Part shown: one piece after another, positions 56,053 through 63,940 of the stretch | Layout of the letters: every line of letters begins with the position of its first letter | Numbering within the stretch: position 1 is the first letter of the stretch | NCBI GenBank assembly: GCA_023411555.1 | Contig: JAEYOQ010000011.1 | Coordinates: 169,247-233,246 of the forward strand | From: Bacillota bacterium | Lineage (GTDB): Bacteria; Bacillota; Clostridia; Lachnospirales; Lachnospiraceae | Reading direction: 5' to 3' | DNA: 64,000 nucleotides | Notes under the pieces: model-generated | Seen by the model: only the letters and a program-made list of their open reading frames with translations | Told to the model about the DNA's origin: nothing | The model's database searches: none | Program-made: the position numbers and the translations under genes

Positions 56053-56646
56053 CTATTGGAGTTGACTCCTTACAATAGCCGCTAGGATTTCTGCACTCTT
56101 TTCAATACCGAACCGGCTACTGTCAATCATTAAATCGTAGCCGTCGTATGCATTTTTCAAATCAGGACAATAGCGGTGACGGTAATTTTCTCTGGCCCTG
56201 TCAACCTCTTTGATCATTTTTTTTGCCTCCTTTATATCCATCTGTAGGGCATCGATGCAATTCCTAAGCCTGCGCTCATAGGGTGAATAAATAAATACAT
56301 TCAGGCATCGGGGATGATCTCTCAATACGTAGGCGGCGCACCTTCCTACGATAATGCAGGACTCTCTTTGGGCTATGTCCCGGATAATGTTTGATTGAAC
56401 ACTAAATATTTCGTCCTGAATGTTGGCCACACCCATGCCCAAAGGATATTTTCGCCTAAAGAAAACAGGATGTACGTTCTCTTCCTCATTACTGATGAAC
56501 GGTATGGGCTGACCCATCCTCTTTGCAGTGGATTCAACAATATCTCTGTCATAGAATTCCACAGAAAGCTCCTGAGACAACTTCTGAGCGATTGATCGTC
56601 CAAAGCTGGCGAATTGTCTTGATATTGTAACAACATAGTTTTCCAT
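56053..56646 (-). CDS. Cytidylate kinase-like family protein
   Basis: The 197-residue protein has the cytidylate-kinase-like (AAK_33) pattern: VVTISRQFASFGRSIAQKLS at the N terminus, FYDRDIVE (about 32), SCIIVGRCAAYVLRDHP (about 96) and RENYRHRYCP (about 150). The phosphate-binding loop reads FASFGRS rather than the usual GSGGR, losing two glycines, so NMP kinase activity is doubtful. These proteins often follow transporter genes in Firmicutes. It lies 79 bases after the last permease gene, on the same strand, and may be cotranscribed. Confidence 0.82.
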   Translation of the reverse strand: MENYVVTISRQFASFGRSIAQKLSQELSVEFYDRDIVESTAKRMGQPIPFISNEEENVHPVFFRRKYPLGMGVANIQDEIFSVQSNIIRDIAQRESCIIVGRCAAYVLRDHPRCLNVFIYSPYERRLRNCIDALQMDIKEAKKMIKEVDRARENYRHRYCPDLKNAYDGYDLMIDSSRFGIEKSAEILAAIVRSQLQ

Positions 56647-56725
56647 AGGGTAAACCTCCTTTGCGTGGTTTATCTACTTATATTACATGGCAATGACTGT
56701 TTTCAAACTTATAGAGCTAACAGCT

Positions 56726-57493
56726 TTAGGGTGTACGGCTTGTAGCCTTTGGAATCCGAGGATGCTTTTGTGTATATCTGACGAGGGAGGACAATAGAAA
56801 GTTAATGACAAAATAAATAACCGCTGCAAAGCCAAACAGAACAAAGACATCCGAAACATTGATGGAACCGGTGCCGTTGTATCTGTTTGCCGCACTCAAC
56901 AAGGTTTTTACTCTACTCATTAGCTCGATAACTGCGATATTGGCCAGATAGGAAGAGTCCTTAATGGTTGTGATCACCTGGCTGAGCAAGGTGGGAACGA
57001 TATTTCTGTAAGCCTGGGGCAGTACAATGTAGATCATAATCTGCACTGTACTAAAGCCCTGAGAATGTCCGGCTTCAAATTGTCCATGGGCCACGGAGTT
57101 CAAACCACCCCGCACAATCTCGGCAATGACTGAGGAAGTGAAGAGTATCAGAGTCATGCAGCCTTTAAACAACAACTTTACCTCAACCGAAGTCAATCCG
57201 AACATTTTCTTGGACAGAAATCCCGGCACCGGGAAGAACACCAGGCAGATAAATATCCACAGCAAAAGGGGCGTATTTCTGAAAATCTCGATATAAGCCG
57301 TAGCTAACCACTTGAATATTCTGTTGCGTTTACTGTTGCAGTAATTCCTGACAAGTGCAAGGATGGAGCCTAAAAGCAAACCAATTCCGACAGCGACAAC
57401 GGATATAATCAATGTATAGGCAATTCCGGATAATAAATAGCTAAGAACCGTCGGATTTTTTAGCATAGACAAGCTATTACCCAATGTATTCAT
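56726..57493 (-). CDS. Polar amino acid ABC permease (distal)
   Basis: The 255-residue permease of the HisMQ type has four to five membrane segments, the EAA-like loop QFEAGHSQGFSTVQIMIYIVLP (split near residues 138-159), and the N-terminal block SYLLSGIAYTLIISVVAV. It forms the channel with the gene upstream, overlapping it by 4 bases (ATGA). The C-terminal tail is short and basic. Substrate is a polar or acidic amino acid by family. Confidence 0.93.
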   Translation of the reverse strand: MNTLGNSLSMLKNPTVLSYLLSGIAYTLIISVVAVGIGLLLGSILALVRNYCNSKRNRIFKWLATAYIEIFRNTPLLLWIFICLVFFPVPGFLSKKMFGLTSVEVKLLFKGCMTLILFTSSVIAEIVRGGLNSVAHGQFEAGHSQGFSTVQIMIYIVLPQAYRNIVPTLLSQVITTIKDSSYLANIAVIELMSRVKTLLSAANRYNGTGSINVSDVFVLFGFAAVIYFVINFLLSSLVRYTQKHPRIPKATSRTP

Positions 57494-58224
57494 TGCTTAG
57501 TCACCATCCCTTCCGTCAAAGGATTTTGTGCTTCAACCATCCTTGACTCTCTCTTCTTCAGAGAATTCTCCCATGTGCTTGCAAGGGTCGATAGCGGAAA
57601 GCAAACAATAAAGAACAGAAGTCCGCTTAACAGGTATGCAGGCGCATAAGCTCCGCCGGTCGAGGCACCTGTTACGAAGCTGTAGGTTACAGAGATAAGA
57701 TCGGCCCCTCCGATTATGTAAAGACAGGAAGTGTTTTTTATCAAATTAACAACCTGATTAGCCATGGGAGGAAGGATGATCTTAATACTTTGGGGCAAAA
57801 TGACGTAATACATCTTTCCTATGTAGTTAAACCCTTGCGAATCAGCAGCTTCAAATTGTCCCTTGGGGATAGAGCCAATTCCGGCCCGAACAACCTCAGA
57901 CATATAAGCGCCGTGATAGACACCGAGAGAAATGGTTCCGGTAGTGATGATTCCCATGCTGTATCCCGAAAAAGCAAGAGCGTAATACAGGAAACACAAC
58001 TGAAGAACCAGCGGTGTGTTCTGTATCAGCTCCACATATACACGGCTTATTCCTCTTAAGATTTTTTTGCTGCTGGTAGCCATCAACCCGAAGATTATGC
58101 CGAGCACCAATGATAGCAGTAACGCGAACAATGCCATTCTACCGCTATTTAGTAACCCCAGCAGAAAGGTGGAACGGAATGTCCATACTTTTTCCCATCC
58201 AGATATAGAAAATAAACCCTCCAT
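57490..58224 (-). CDS. Polar amino acid ABC permease (proximal)
   Basis: Counted from the ATG at 58224 (AGGAGG 7 bases upstream) the protein has 244 residues with HisMQ/GltK features: IFGLMATSS, ELIQNTPLVLQLCFLYY (about 65), GAYMSEVVRAGIGSIPKGQF and AADSQGFNYIGKMYYVILP. A TTG eight codons earlier is less likely. It lies downstream of the binding-protein gene, separated by a stem-loop, and overlaps the second permease gene. Confidence 0.93.
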   Translation of the reverse strand: MEGLFSISGWEKVWTFRSTFLLGLLNSGRMALFALLLSLVLGIIFGLMATSSKKILRGISRVYVELIQNTPLVLQLCFLYYALAFSGYSMGIITTGTISLGVYHGAYMSEVVRAGIGSIPKGQFEAADSQGFNYIGKMYYVILPQSIKIILPPMANQVVNLIKNTSCLYIIGGADLISVTYSFVTGASTGGAYAPAYLLSGLLFFIVCFPLSTLASTWENSLKKRESRMVEAQNPLTEGMVTKQ

Positions 58225-58391
58225 ACCATTTCCTCCTGTTCCATTCAATTTGACAATGCTTCCTGCAACTTGTTAGCAGTAGTCGCAGGGCTTCACTCGT
58301 ATCATTTCAAGTAACATAGTTGATACTTCACTTTGCCTTTGCGTATACAATAGAAGGCACGCTTTGCGAACAATCTATCATCATGAACAAG

Positions 58392-58412
58392 AGGCTTCGC
58401 AAGAGGCGAAGC
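58392..58412 (-). other. Stem-loop between binding protein and permease genes
   Basis: Perfect 8-bp GC-rich arms GGCTTCGC/GCGAAGCC (58392-58399, 58405-58412) lie just after the binding-protein stop. It probably stabilises the upstream mRNA or attenuates the permeases. Confidence 0.65.
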
Positions 58413-58440
58413 CCTGTAGCTATTCATATAGTCAAAATGC

Positions 58441-59334
58441 TTACTGCAAATTATTATCCTTAATCAAGCTGTCGATGGTTCCGTCAGACAACCATCCGGT
58501 AATCAGCTCTTCAACGAACGGCGAGAAACCGGAGCCTTTCTTGGTTGCAACACCATAGTTCTGAGGTGCGAACTTCTCCTCAATATAGGATCTGCCCTCA
58601 GTATGGTATACGGCAAGGATGGACTTATCTACACAGAAGGCATCTACTTCCTTAGCACTCAAAGCAGTAGAGATGGTTGGATAGTCATCGAACTGCTGGA
58701 AGGCAACACCGGTGGTCCAAGTTGCAGGATCAAAGGTTTCCTCATTAAAGTCGTCTTTGCTGATGAGTCCACCTTCAATCATAGCGATAACCAGTGCTTT
58801 GGCAGAAGTTGAACCGGAGGAAACACCAACCTTCTTATCCGATAAATCTGCAAGAGACTTAATTCCGGAGGAATTTTCAACCAGAACGGTAACATAGTCT
58901 GTAAAGTAAGGTGTTGAGAAGTCCCAGTTCTTCTTTCTTTCCTCTGTGATAGTAAAGGTTGCAAGCACGCAATCAATATCGCCGGAGTCTAAAAGCTCGG
59001 TACGAGTAGCGGCGGTAACGGCAGTATACTCTACGTCAACACCCAGCTTCTCAGCAATTTTCTCAGCCAATGATATTTCGAGTCCGGAGTATTCCTTTGT
59101 CAACGGATCTTGATAACCAAAACCGATAACGGCATTCTTAACGCCTACACGCATTACACCGCGGTCAATAATTGCTTGAACATCAGGTGAATACTTTGAT
59201 TCTGTGCCTGAGGGAGTTGAACTTGCAGGTGCCGATGTTGTGCTACTGTTGCTGTCCGATTTACCACAGGCTGCTAGTGATACAAGCATGAGCACACTTA
59301 GCAAAAGCCCTACATAATTTTTTACGATTTTCAT
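58441..59334 (-). CDS. Amino acid-binding lipoprotein of the ABC importer
   Basis: The 297-residue family 3 solute-binding protein has lipobox LAAC (Cys23), then a Ser/Thr-rich linker. Key blocks are GFGYQDPLTKEYSGLEISLA (about 71-90), DCVLATFTITEERKKNWDFS (the SBP_bac_3 signature, about 119-138) and DKKVGVSSGSTSAKAL. The bound amino acid carboxylate is expected at the Arg/Thr of the TEERK segment. Glutamate, aspartate or cystine are candidates. AAGGAGG precedes the ATG. Confidence 0.93.
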   Translation of the reverse strand: MKIVKNYVGLLLSVLMLVSLAACGKSDSNSSTTSAPASSTPSGTESKYSPDVQAIIDRGVMRVGVKNAVIGFGYQDPLTKEYSGLEISLAEKIAEKLGVDVEYTAVTAATRTELLDSGDIDCVLATFTITEERKKNWDFSTPYFTDYVTVLVENSSGIKSLADLSDKKVGVSSGSTSAKALVIAMIEGGLISKDDFNEETFDPATWTTGVAFQQFDDYPTISTALSAKEVDAFCVDKSILAVYHTEGRSYIEEKFAPQNYGVATKKGSGFSPFVEELITGWLSDGTIDSLIKDNNLQ

Positions 59335-59426
59335 TTCTCAATACCTCCTTTGATTATTTAAATTAAATTATGTTTAATATGGAATTATCTGGCGAATACC
59401 ACCAGTACTTCAGTTTATTAGTATCC

Positions 59427-60149
59427 TTAACGGATAATTTTACTGAGAAATTGCTTCACTCTGTCATTTTCGGGATTTGTAAAGAAGTGCTCCGGTACGC
59501 CCTCTTCAATGATCTGGCCATCCTCCATAAAAACAATTCTGTCTGCAACCTGTCGTGCAAAGCCCATTTCGTGGGTAACAACTACCATGGTTATATTTTC
59601 TTTGGCTAGCTTAATCATGACGTCCAGTACTTCCTGAATGGTTTCAGGATCCAGTGCAGATGTGGGCTCATCAAATAAAATGATTTTTGTCTGGGCACAC
59701 AGTGCACGGGCGATCGCTATACGTTGCTGCTGTCCCCCCGACAGAGTAGTAGGATATACATGAGCCTTTTCCCTTAAGCCGACAATATCAAGGTAATGAT
59801 ATGCCAGATCATCAGCTTCTTTTTTACTCTTTTTATGTAGCTTCAGAGGTGCCAGTGTCAAATTCTTCAAAACAGTCATATGGGGATAGAGATTAAACTG
59901 CTGAAAAACCATGGAGATTGATTCCCTGACCAACCGGGTCTTACTCTTTGCTGTTATTTGCTCTCCATTAATATAGACGCTGCCGCTGGTGGGAGCCTCC
60001 AGAAAGTTCAAACAACGGATAGCAGTGGATTTCCCTGACCCTGAAGGTCCGATTATTACCAGTTTTTCGCCCTCTGCAACTTCCAAGTTTAAGTTCTTAA
60101 GTACATGAAGATCCCCAAAAAACTTATTTACATTTTCCATCTTGATCAT
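59427..60149 (-). CDS. Polar amino acid ABC ATPase
   Basis: From the ATG at 60149 (AGAGGTGG upstream) the protein has 240 residues with Walker A GPSGSGKSTAIRC (about 35), Q-loop VFQQFNLYPHMTVLKNL, signature LSGGQQQRIAIARAL (about 135), Walker B IILFDEPTSALDPE and H-loop VVTHEMGFARQVADR. This is the GlnQ/HisP group. The frame stays open upstream to 60302, but those 51 codons are translated leader RNA with no homology to the family. It is the first gene of the amino acid import operon. Confidence 0.94.
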   Translation of the reverse strand: MIKMENVNKFFGDLHVLKNLNLEVAEGEKLVIIGPSGSGKSTAIRCLNFLEAPTSGSVYINGEQITAKSKTRLVRESISMVFQQFNLYPHMTVLKNLTLAPLKLHKKSKKEADDLAYHYLDIVGLREKAHVYPTTLSGGQQQRIAIARALCAQTKIILFDEPTSALDPETIQEVLDVMIKLAKENITMVVVTHEMGFARQVADRIVFMEDGQIIEEGVPEHFFTNPENDRVKQFLSKIIR

Positions 60150-60230
60150 TGACGCCACCTCTTTTCTGAATTCTGTAAGTGGATCTAAATCCGAAAGAAA
60201 CACGTTTAACGAGTTTCGTAGGTTTAGCAA

Positions 60231-60291
60231 GCGCGTTCTGCCATAGGCAGATAAATTCCAAACGCGCGAGTGCGCAACCCGCCCGGAGGGC
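60231..60291 (-). ncRNA. GC-rich structured leader of the amino acid ABC operon
   Basis: In the 5' leader a stem pairs GCGCGTT (60231-60237) with AACGCGC (60261-60267), enclosing a second stem CTGCC/GGCAG (60238-60242, 60246-60250). A third hairpin GCCC/GGGC (60281-60284, 60288-60291) follows. It is much more GC-rich than its surroundings. I recognise no known riboswitch; no T-box ACCGCG motif was found. Role as a cis-regulatory RNA is inferred. Confidence 0.45.
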
Positions 60292-60326
60292 TTTTTATTC
60301 ATAGGACGAACTTTCCTCGTATGAAT

Positions 60327-60356
60327 AAAAAAATGGCGCCTGAAATTCAGACGCCA
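60327..60356 (-). terminator. Promoter-proximal terminator (attenuator) of the amino acid operon
   Basis: On the minus strand an approximately 10-bp stem (plus 60334-60356, one G-U pair) is followed by seven Us (60327-60333). It starts less than 10 bases after the predicted transcription start, and the operon lies beyond it. Confidence 0.65.
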
Positions 60357-60370
60357 TTATCTTGTAGTTG

Positions 60371-60399
60371 ATTATAAATGGAAATATTTTCTTTGTCAA
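60371..60399 (-). promoter_or_regulatory. Consensus promoter of the amino acid ABC operon
   Basis: Minus-strand TTGACA (60394-60399), 17-bp spacer and TATAAT (60371-60376): an exact sigma-A consensus. The remaining gap to 60644 (plus strand) is A/T-rich leader of the alarmone synthetase gene with GAAAGGAGAG at about 60611. Confidence 0.85.
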
Positions 60400-60644
60400 G
60401 AATATATCGATTTACTTTATTTTACTTTATTCAACTATATTCAACACCTAACTGGACTATCAATACTCCTGGTTCATTTGATTTATTTGAAATTCAAACA
60501 TGTTGTAGAAATTCCATAGCAAATATGTTACCATTTAATACAATTAAAAAAGACACGTAAATAAAGCGGGAATCCAGAATTCATTTTGAAATTCGATGTA
60601 TTGAAACTAATGAAAGGAGAGTTCATCTTTAAGAAAATGAACAG

Positions 60645-61652
60645 ATGCGGAAAACCATAATGATAACATTAAATGATTATTTGTACTCAGGCGATACAGT
60701 TCTTAAGATATTACAGAGATATACTAAGGATTTAAAACAGGTTGCGAAGAAAACCCATAATGAGATTGATCTTTTGCACTGTAATTTTCTTCTTCAAATA
60801 ACGGAACTTTTACAGCATAACGAGTTTCTAACTTCGCAGTCACAGCGAATTCGGGATTTCTATAAATATATGGCAAATGAATATCCTTTTCTTGCATTTA
60901 CTTTTAAGGGCCGTATTAAATCACTGATACGTTCGGAAGCAAAATTTAATGGATACATTGTGGAGTATATCTACAATTATTATATGAAACATGGCAATTA
61001 TCCATCTCTTCCTGAGCTGAAAGACTATTTGTCCTGTTTTCGGGACCTGATTGCTTACAGAATTGTGATTTCCCTTCCAAAATGTCATTTGAAAGAAGGT
61101 GAGATTCTTGCGGAGGAAGAAAGTAAGTATTTATATGACGTAGCCAACCAGTTGCCTGCTTTCATGGAGGAACGCGGATTTACTGCAGAGCTGGCTCATT
61201 TTAAGGGTCAGAAAAAATCAAACCTATTAAGAGAGAGTGTAAGCCCATATTATAGAGATTATGTTGCTAATCCGGAGGAGATGAATGGGTATCGTTCGCT
61301 ACATATAACCTTTTATGATAATATTGCACGTTGTTATGTGGAATTACAGCTTCGTACAAAAGAAATGGACGATTTTGCTGAAATTGGTCCTGCCAATCAT
61401 ATGGGCTACGAAAAAAGACAGGAAAGAGAAAGAGCAAAACGTGATGCAATTCCAAAAGGAGAAAACATCTATTTTGATGATGCATATGAAAGAGGTATCC
61501 TGTTGCAGAAGCTTGAATTATCAAAATTGGATGTAAATATGTTTTCAGCTGTAGATAATTCACTTATCAACGATGGCTGTGGCCTATTCCGTGGAAGACT
61601 AATTCTACCGTATGAGCATCTTTCAAGATTTCAAAATGACCTTGTTGATTAG
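60645..61652 (+). CDS. RelA/SpoT-domain (p)ppGpp synthetase-like protein without HD domain
   Basis: The 335-residue protein contains a RelA/SpoT nucleotidyltransferase domain with FKGRIKSLIRSEAKFNGYI (about 86-104), DLIAYRIVIS (about 134), NGYRSLHITFYD (about 214) and VELQLRTKEMDDFAEIGPANH (split about 229-249), matching the synthetase motifs. No HD hydrolase, TGS or ACT domain is present, so it is a small-alarmone-synthetase-like enzyme with N- and C-terminal extensions (about 1-80, 260-335). It should make (p)ppGpp or a related alarmone. Start may be 60645 or the ATG at 60660; the best SD (AAAGGAGAG) is 25 bases away. Confidence 0.85.
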   Translation: MRKTIMITLNDYLYSGDTVLKILQRYTKDLKQVAKKTHNEIDLLHCNFLLQITELLQHNEFLTSQSQRIRDFYKYMANEYPFLAFTFKGRIKSLIRSEAKFNGYIVEYIYNYYMKHGNYPSLPELKDYLSCFRDLIAYRIVISLPKCHLKEGEILAEEESKYLYDVANQLPAFMEERGFTAELAHFKGQKKSNLLRESVSPYYRDYVANPEEMNGYRSLHITFYDNIARCYVELQLRTKEMDDFAEIGPANHMGYEKRQERERAKRDAIPKGENIYFDDAYERGILLQKLELSKLDVNMFSAVDNSLINDGCGLFRGRLILPYEHLSRFQNDLVD

Positions 61653-61745
61653 TTCCAATGTTTATGTAGAGTGAGAAATATGAAAACAATTATCAGGTAT
61701 TAACAGATAAGATAATAGGAAATATTATAAAGTAGGTGACAAACA

Positions 61746-61882
61746 ATGATGAGGCTAGTTATTACAGACTACGAGGCTCTTGTTTTAGAGATACCCTATA
61801 TGTCTTTAAGGAGATTTGGCCAGATGCAGAAATCGTTACTGCAGGAGCAAACCTATGATCAGACGATATATCAGGAAGAATA
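61746..61882 (+). pseudogene. Fragment of a response-regulator receiver domain
   Basis: The ORF starts MMRLVITDYEALVLE with a good leader (GTAGGTGAC). After about 15 codons a one-base shift gives the receiver-like DTLYVFKEIWPDAEIVTAG in another frame, then a stop. The pattern matches the first 35 residues of a receiver domain with both frame and length lost. It sits just before the TPR-Arr gene. Confidence 0.55.
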
Positions 61883-61906
61883 ATCGATTAATTTGGAGGT
61901 GATTGG

Positions 61907-62656
61907 GTGGGTGTAAAGTTTGATCCAAATAACGCCATTATAAAACTCTGCATGAGCGGGATGAGTTTGGAGGATAGTGGAAAAGTTGAGGATTCCATCA
62001 TGATGTTTCATAAAGCATGGAATGAAGCAACGGACGATTATGAAAGGTTTATTGCAGCTTATCATTTAGCTCGTCAACAAAGGGGTATTACAGACAAATT
62101 GAAATGGATGGAGACATCTTTACAGTGTGCACGAAATATAAATGATGAAAATGTTAAGAGTGCATACTTAACATTATATCTTTGCCTTGCCAAATTTTAT
62201 GAGGAGTTAGGTGATTCTGATAATGCAAAAAAATATTATGAACTATCAGATTCATATAAGGGTGCGCCTTCTGATGAAGGACCATTTTATCATGGGACTA
62301 AGGCGGATTTGCAGATTGGTGATTTACTGACAGCGGGTGGAAATTCAAATTACAAACTCGATCTTAAAATGAATCACATTTATTTCACTGCGAATATCAA
62401 TGGTGCAGGACTTGCAGCAGCATTAGCAAAAGGAGAAGGAAGAGAGCGCATTTATATAGTAGAACCAACAGGTGAATTTGAAAACGACCCAAATGTTACT
62501 GACAAAAAATTTCCCGGTAACTTAACACGTTCTTATCGATCAAAAGAACCTTTAAGAATTATCGGTGAAGCGACAGAGTGGGCGAAGCTAACAAACAGGG
62601 AGAGGCAGGAATGGCACGAAAATTTGGCTAAAAGCAAGGGTGAAATTATTAACTGA
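61907..62656 (+). CDS. TPR-like domain fused to rifamycin ADP-ribosyltransferase (Arr)
   Basis: The 249-residue protein starts at a GTG with GGAGG 7 bases upstream. Residues about 10-115 form helical TPR-like repeats (SGKVEDSIMMFHKAWNEA; LAKFYEELGDSDNAKKYYELS). Residues about 125-249 are a complete Arr domain: FYHGTKADLQIGDLL (about 126-140), HIYFTANINGAGLAAALA and RIYIVEPTGEFENDPNVTD, then SKEPLRIIGEATEW. Arr uses NAD to ADP-ribosylate rifamycins and inactivate them. The normal Arr is about 140 residues, so the TPR half is additional. Rifamycin resistance is inferred; another small-molecule or protein target is possible. Confidence 0.85.
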   Translation: MGVKFDPNNAIIKLCMSGMSLEDSGKVEDSIMMFHKAWNEATDDYERFIAAYHLARQQRGITDKLKWMETSLQCARNINDENVKSAYLTLYLCLAKFYEELGDSDNAKKYYELSDSYKGAPSDEGPFYHGTKADLQIGDLLTAGGNSNYKLDLKMNHIYFTANINGAGLAAALAKGEGRERIYIVEPTGEFENDPNVTDKKFPGNLTRSYRSKEPLRIIGEATEWAKLTNRERQEWHENLAKSKGEIIN

Positions 62657-62682
62657 TTAAATTTGATATATTATCAGTAGAT

Positions 62683-62735
62683 AAGATACGCCATTGGTCC
62701 TAGTTTTTGATCTGGACTAAGGCGTATCTTTTTAA
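62683..62735. terminator. Convergent intrinsic terminator
   Basis: 10-bp arms (62683-62692, 62721-62730) with inner pairing and a TTTTT tail on the plus strand; it ends both arr and trhO transcripts. Confidence 0.85.
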
Positions 62736-62744
62736 AATAGGAGA

Positions 62745-63743
62745 CTAGTGTTTTTCCCGCAATTCCCATAAGGTTTGCTGATATTTTTCATGGTTCTGCC
62801 CATAGTTTTCATACATCTTTACTTTCTTTTGAAGTCTAAGGTAACTATCACGTTCCGGGTGCTCTGCAATATAATCCTTGCATTCTTTGGAGCAGAAACC
62901 ATCATAGCTTTCTTCGCAAGATTGGCAACAAATAAATTGAGTATGACAGTTATCATTTCTACAATTGATATAACGATCGGATGAGGTATGGCAATGTAAG
63001 CAGTGTGAGATTACCACAGCTTCGTCAGTATGGTTAATGGGTACAGATATACGGTTATCAAACACATAACATTTTCCGTCCCAAAGTTTACCTTGGACCT
63101 CTTCATCCTTACCGTAGGTAACGATACCACCAGCTAAGTGATAAACATCTTTAAAACCTTTGTTTAAGAGGACACCCGTTAGCTTTTCACATCGGATTCC
63201 ACCAGTACAATAGGTTAGGATTTTCTTATCTTTTTTATCGCCCAGGGTTTCATCAATCCATTTTGGGAACTCTTTGAAATTCCTCAAATTGGGCTTAATA
63301 GCATTTCTAAAATGCCCAATCTCATATTCATAATCATTTCGACCGTCGATTACAATCACGTCATCTTCTTGTAACATTTCATAGAATTCTTTCGGCTTTA
63401 AATAGGTCCCAATAATTTCGTTTGGATTTACATCGTCTTCCGGTAGGAGAGTTATGATGCTTTTTCGATGTTTTACATGTAATTTTGGAAAGGCATGACC
63501 TTCACTTGGATCAATTTTAAAATGAGTGTCTTCAAAGCCAGGAATGGATTTCAAGGCATCCATATATTTATCTGTTTCTTCGATGGTACCAGAACAGGTG
63601 CCGTTGATTCCTTCGTGGGAGACTAAGATTCTTCCTTTTAAGTTCAGGCTTTTACATAATTCCAAATGCATTTTTGTAAATTCCTCAGAATTCTCTATAG
63701 GATTAAATTTATAATATAATAGGATTCTATAATTTTGAGACAT
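62745..63743 (-). CDS. trhO: tRNA uridine-34 hydroxylase TrhO (rhodanese-domain)
   Basis: Counted from the ATG at 63743 (GGAG 8 bases upstream; the GTG nine bases earlier is unlikely) the product has 332 residues. The N-terminal acylphosphatase-like domain with GRILVSHEGINGTCSGT, a rhodanese domain with VIDGRNDYEYEIGHF and active loop CTGGIRCEKLTG (about 179), then a cysteine-rich C terminus (CLHCHTSSDRYINC, FICCQSCEESYDGFCSKEC) that probably binds zinc. TrhO hydroxylates U34 of tRNA to ho5U with oxygen or prephenate-linked pathways as partner. It is monocistronic. Confidence 0.92.
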   Translation of the reverse strand: MSQNYRILLYYKFNPIENSEEFTKMHLELCKSLNLKGRILVSHEGINGTCSGTIEETDKYMDALKSIPGFEDTHFKIDPSEGHAFPKLHVKHRKSIITLLPEDDVNPNEIIGTYLKPKEFYEMLQEDDVIVIDGRNDYEYEIGHFRNAIKPNLRNFKEFPKWIDETLGDKKDKKILTYCTGGIRCEKLTGVLLNKGFKDVYHLAGGIVTYGKDEEVQGKLWDGKCYVFDNRISVPINHTDEAVVISHCLHCHTSSDRYINCRNDNCHTQFICCQSCEESYDGFCSKECKDYIAEHPERDSYLRLQKKVKMYENYGQNHEKYQQTLWELREKH

Positions 63744-63880
63744 ATATATCACTCCAATTCGATTAATTACAATTAATTCGCATACTACTCAATTATAAGT
63801 GCCAGATCTATAAATGTAAAATGGTAATATTTATAACTTAGAACTCCTAATAATACCGTATTAATGGCTGATAGGTTAAT

Positions 63881-63940
63881 TGAAAAGGTAAATTCCACTT
63901 TGAAAAAGTAAATTCCGCAAAAATAAGTCAAAGTGGAATT
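63881..63940. mobile_element. Terminal-repeat cluster resembling an insertion sequence end
   Basis: Two 20-bp direct repeats (63881-63900, 63901-63920; core GTAAATTCC) are followed by an inverted copy (AAGTGGAATT at 63931-63940, matching the AATTCCACTT at 63891-63900). Multiple short terminal repeats are typical of IS21-type ends. The element, if present, would extend past 64000. No transposase is in the window. Confidence 0.4.

Noticed and set aside
60150..60360. T-box leader
   Set aside because: No AGGGUGGNACCGCG antiterminator bulge or specifier stem was found, and the terminator lies at the start rather than the end of the leader.
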